Shown in pieces: positions 6,235-8,956 of a stretch of 8,956 nt of DNA; position 1 is the stretch's first letter, and every line of letters starts with the position of its first letter. Origin of the DNA: Actinomycetes bacterium (GTDB taxonomy: Bacteria > Actinomycetota > Acidimicrobiia > Acidimicrobiales > Microtrichaceae); contig JAFAFN010000524.1 in NCBI GenBank assembly GCA_023423475.1, positions 1 through 8,956 on the forward strand, read 5' to 3'. The notes under the pieces are model-generated. The model was not told where the DNA came from. It worked only from the letters and a program-made list of their open reading frames with translations, and did no database searches. The position numbers were made by a program, and so were the translations under genes.

Positions 6235-8796
6235 TCAGACGACGATGTTCACCAGCTTCGGGGGACGTGCGATGACCTTACGCGGCTCACCGCCGCCGAG
6301 ATGCCCCTGCACCTTCTCGGACGCGAGCGCTGCGGCGACGCAGGCGGCCTCGTCCGCGTCGGCGGGCACCTCGATGCGGTCGCGCACCTTGCCGTTCACC
6401 TGCACGACGAGGGTCGCGGCGTCCTCGACCAGCATCGACGGGTCCGCGACCGGCCACGCGGTCTCGTGGATGTGCGCCACGCCCACCGTGCCGTCGGCGC
6501 CCTGTGGGTCCGAAGCGTGCCGCAGGGCCCACAGCTCGGCGGTCATGTGCGGACAGGACGGGGCGAGCACCTGCAGCAGCGTGTCGACCGCCGCGTCGAG
6601 GGTCGGACCGTGCGCACCGCCGTCGGACTGCACGTAGCGGTAGAGCTCGTTGACGAACCCCATGTACTTGGCGACGGCGACGTTGTAGGACCAGCGCTCG
6701 AAGTCGCCGGTGACGTCCGCGATGAGGCGATGCGTGGCGCGCACGACGGCCTCGTCGTCCGCGGTCGTGGCGCCCGTTCGCAGGTCGACGGTCAGGTCGG
6801 AGTCCGGCACGGCCAGTCGCCACACCCGGGTGAGGAAGCGGGAGCAGCCCTCGAGTCCGAAGTCCTCCCAGTCGACGTCCTCCTCGGGCGGCTTGACGGC
6901 GAGGTGGCTGAGTCGGAGCGCGTCGGCACCGAGAGTGTCGATGATCTCCTCCGGAGCGACCAGGTTGCCCTTGGACTTGGACATCTTGGAGCCGTCCAGG
7001 CGGATCATCCCCTGGGTGAACAGCCGACGGAACGGTTCGCGCAGCTCCTTCGGGGCGATGCCGAGATCGGCGAGCGCCTTGGTGAAGAAGCGGGCGTACA
7101 TGAGGTGCAGCACGGCGTGCTCGGCGCCGCCGATGTACTGGTCGACCGGCATCCAACGCGCGACCTGGTCCGACCGGAACGGCGCCTCGTCGGACCACGG
7201 GTCGGTGAAGCGCAGGTAGTACCAGGAGCTGTCGACGAAGGTGTCCATCGTGTCGGTCTCGCGCCGGGCCGGACCCCCGCAGCTCGGGCAGGTGGTGTGC
7301 AGGAAGCCTTCGTGGGACAGCAGCGGCGACTGTCCCGTCGGGGTGAACTCGACGTCGTCGGGTGCGAGCACCGGGAGCTGGTCGTCGGGCACGGCCACGA
7401 CACCACAGCCGGACCCGTCGCCGTCGCCGCAGTAGACGATCGGGATCGGACAGCCCCAGAACCGCTGGCGCGACAGGAGCCAGTCACGCAGTCGGAAGTT
7501 GACCTTGCGACCGCCGACGCCGGTCGATTCGAGCCAGTCCATCGCCGCGGACTTCGCCTCGTCCTTCAGGAGTCCGTCCAAGTCAGGGCCGAGACCTCCC
7601 GAGGAGTTCACGTGAGGGCCGTCGCCGGGGTACGCCTCGCCGTCCCAGTCGTCGGGACGCTGCACCGTCTCGACGATCGGCAGTCCGAAGATGGTCGCGA
7701 AGTCCCAGTCGCGCTGGTCCTCACCCGGGACGGCCATGACCGCTCCGGTGCCGTAGGTCCCGAGCACGTAGTCGGCGAGGAAGATCGGCACGGCCTCGCC
7801 GGTGAACGGGTTCCGGGCGAACGCCCCGGTCGCGCAGCCGCGCTCGCCGAGCGCTCGTTCGGTCGAGAGCCGGTCGATCTCGGAGGTCGCCCGGGCGATC
7901 TCGACGAAGCGGTCGACCTCAGCCCGGTGCTCCTCGGTCACGATCCGGGACACCAACGGGTGCTCCGGGGCGAGCACGCAGAACGTCATGCCGTAGCTGG
8001 TGTCGGGCCGGGTGGTGAAGACCTCGAAGCTCACCGGGCCACCGTCGTCGAGCACCGCCGTGCCGTCGTCGGTCACGACCTGCATCTCGAACTGCGCGCC
8101 CTCGGACCGGCCGATCCAGTTGCGCTGCTGGGTGACGACGCGCTCGGGCCACTCCACGACGTCGAGGTCGTCGAGCAGCTGCTGCGCGTAGTCGGTGATG
8201 CGGAAGTACCACTGCTCGAGGTCGCGCTTCTCGACCACCGCGCCCGAGCGTTCGGCGGTGCCGTCGGGCAGCACCTGCTCGTTGGCGAGCACCGTCTGGT
8301 CGACCGGGTCCCAGTTCACCGGCGCGGCCTTGCGGTAGGCGAGACCGGCCTCGAGCAACCGCAGGAAGATCCACTGCGTCCACCGGATGTACTCGGGGTC
8401 GTGGCTCTGGACCTCTCGGCGCCAGTCGTAGACACCGCCGATCCGCGTGATCGAGCTGCGCAGCATCTCGATCCGCTCGTCGGTGAAGCCGCGTGGGTGC
8501 CGGCCGGTCTTGATCGCCGCGTTCTCCGCCGGCAGCCCGAAGCTGTCGAAGCCCATCGGCGACAGCACGGCGTCGCCCTGCATGGTGCGGTAGCGGGTCA
8601 GCAGGTCACCGAAGGTGTAGTTGCGGACGTGGCCCATGTGCGCCGCACCCGACGGGTACGGGTACATGCACAGCACGTAGTAGCGGTCCCGGGGGTCGTC
8701 GTTGTCGACCTCGTAGGTGCCGTGCTCGCGCCAGTACTCCTGCCAACGAGGCTCGATCTGCTGTGGGTCGTACGGCGTCGGCGTCTCGTCGGGCAT
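6235..8796 (-). CDS. leuS: Leucyl-tRNA synthetase
   Basis: Complete 853-aa class I aminoacyl-tRNA synthetase that charges tRNA-Leu with leucine in the cytoplasm. The Rossmann catalytic core has the HIGH motif as HMGH (53-56) within MYPYPSGAAHMGH. The CP1 editing domain (about 225-430) has the threonine-rich motif TTRPDT (261-266) and GTGAVMAVPGEDQRD (349-363), keeping the two aspartates equivalent to E. coli D342 and D345. DWLLSRQRFWGCPIP (438-452) precedes a zinc ribbon with C456, C464, C503 and C506. KMSKS is at 604-608, followed by the anticodon-binding domain (about 680-790) and a small C-terminal domain (about 795-853). Length is close to E. coli LeuRS (860) and shorter than the roughly 965-residue enzymes of Streptomyces and Mycobacterium. 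The start fits the family's usual YDPQQIEPRWQ opening; there is no Shine-Dalgarno sequence. Residue 359 is Glu where His is usual in the editing site. Confidence 0.98.
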   Translation of the reverse strand: MPDETPTPYDPQQIEPRWQEYWREHGTYEVDNDDPRDRYYVLCMYPYPSGAAHMGHVRNYTFGDLLTRYRTMQGDAVLSPMGFDSFGLPAENAAIKTGRHPRGFTDERIEMLRSSITRIGGVYDWRREVQSHDPEYIRWTQWIFLRLLEAGLAYRKAAPVNWDPVDQTVLANEQVLPDGTAERSGAVVEKRDLEQWYFRITDYAQQLLDDLDVVEWPERVVTQQRNWIGRSEGAQFEMQVVTDDGTAVLDDGGPVSFEVFTTRPDTSYGMTFCVLAPEHPLVSRIVTEEHRAEVDRFVEIARATSEIDRLSTERALGERGCATGAFARNPFTGEAVPIFLADYVLGTYGTGAVMAVPGEDQRDWDFATIFGLPIVETVQRPDDWDGEAYPGDGPHVNSSGGLGPDLDGLLKDEAKSAAMDWLESTGVGGRKVNFRLRDWLLSRQRFWGCPIPIVYCGDGDGSGCGVVAVPDDQLPVLAPDDVEFTPTGQSPLLSHEGFLHTTCPSCGGPARRETDTMDTFVDSSWYYLRFTDPWSDEAPFRSDQVARWMPVDQYIGGAEHAVLHLMYARFFTKALADLGIAPKELREPFRRLFTQGMIRLDGSKMSKSKGNLVAPEEIIDTLGADALRLSHLAVKPPEEDVDWEDFGLEGCSRFLTRVWRLAVPDSDLTVDLRTGATTADDEAVVRATHRLIADVTGDFERWSYNVAVAKYMGFVNELYRYVQSDGGAHGPTLDAAVDTLLQVLAPSCPHMTAELWALRHASDPQGADGTVGVAHIHETAWPVADPSMLVEDAATLVVQVNGKVRDRIEVPADADEAACVAAALASEKVQGHLGGGEPRKVIARPPKLVNIVV

Positions 8797-8802
8797 CGGC
8801 GA

Positions 8803-8808
8803 ATCGTA
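8803..8808 (-). promoter_or_regulatory. leuS: -10-like element for leaderless leuS transcript
   Basis: TACGAT on the minus strand matches the TANNNT pattern of actinobacterial -10 boxes and ends six bases before the leuS ATG. Transcription would therefore begin at or next to the start codon, which agrees with the lack of any Shine-Dalgarno sequence before it. No good -35 is seen at 17-18 bp. Confidence 0.4.
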
Positions 8809-8857
8809 CCGACACAGGGGTCACCGCCCCGAACCCGTTCCGTCGCCCTGTCCGGTT

Positions 8858-8886
8858 TTCACTCCCGCGCCGCGCGCCACTATGGT
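8858..8886 (+). promoter_or_regulatory. Promoter of the tRNA-Ala gene
   Basis: TTCACT (8858-8863, four of six matches to TTGACA) and TATGGT (8881-8886) are separated by 17 bp. Transcription would start near 8893, about six bases before the mature tRNA 5' end, a common layout for tRNA genes. Confidence 0.6.
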
Positions 8887-8898
8887 GTGCATCCCTGC

Positions 8899-8956
8899 GG
8901 GGCCGTAGCTCAGTTGGCTAGAGCGCTTCCATGGCATGGAAGAGGTCGTGAGTTCG
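8899..8956 (+). tRNA. tRNA-Ala(GGC), 3' end cut by window edge
   Basis: The first 58 bases of a tRNA are present. Acceptor 5' strand GGGGCCG (8899-8905), T8-A9, D-stem GCTC/GAGC (8908-8911 and 8921-8924) with a GG-containing loop, anticodon stem CTTCC/GGAAG (8926-8930 and 8938-8942), loop ATGGCAT with anticodon GGC (8933-8935), variable loop AGGTC, T-stem 5' strand GTGAG and TTCG. The GGC anticodon reads alanine codons GCC and GCU. The T-loop end, the 3' acceptor strand and any encoded CCA lie outside the window, so the G3:U70 alanine identity pair cannot be checked. It diverges from leuS. Confidence 0.95.

Overview
The window is a dense, high-GC stretch (no gap between genes exceeds about 125 bp) with actinobacterial-looking coding sequence. 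Protein style, the fused LivH-LivM permease and the MFS relative suggest the phylum Actinomycetota, most likely class Acidimicrobiia. That placement is an inference from sequence style, not from a marker gene. I see no mobile element, CRISPR array, phage gene or rRNA.

Right end (6235-8956): leuS (leucyl-tRNA synthetase, minus strand) diverges from a tRNA-Ala(GGC) gene on the plus strand, which the window end truncates. The 102 bp between them hold a good sigma70-type promoter for the tRNA and a -10-like TACGAT placed so that leuS would be transcribed without a leader.

Middle (4360-6234): on the same strand as leuS and 88 bp downstream is a fatty acyl-AMP ligase-type adenylate-forming enzyme. 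Its start is best placed at an internal ATG with a good Shine-Dalgarno sequence. After it comes a 122-bp gap holding a GC hairpin just past the ligase stop and a perfect 14-bp palindrome, then a 263-codon gene of unknown function with one N-terminal membrane anchor.

Left end (1-3506): a 711-aa permease fuses both membrane subunits of a branched-chain amino acid (HAAT/Liv) type ABC importer. It overlaps by four bases (ATGA) a major facilitator superfamily transporter whose frame is still open at position 1. The overlap indicates translational coupling, so the two proteins are probably made together. No Liv ATPase (LivG, LivF) and no periplasmic binding protein is visible. The MFS sits where an ATPase would be expected, and its chain runs past its last membrane helix out of the window, so a fused C-terminal ATPase domain is worth checking.

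All protein genes share the minus strand. Only the permease-MFS pair is clearly one unit; the ligase and the anchored protein may or may not be co-transcribed with it. The most unusual element is the permease/MFS unit. The aminoacyl-tRNA synthetase and tRNA are ordinary housekeeping genes.
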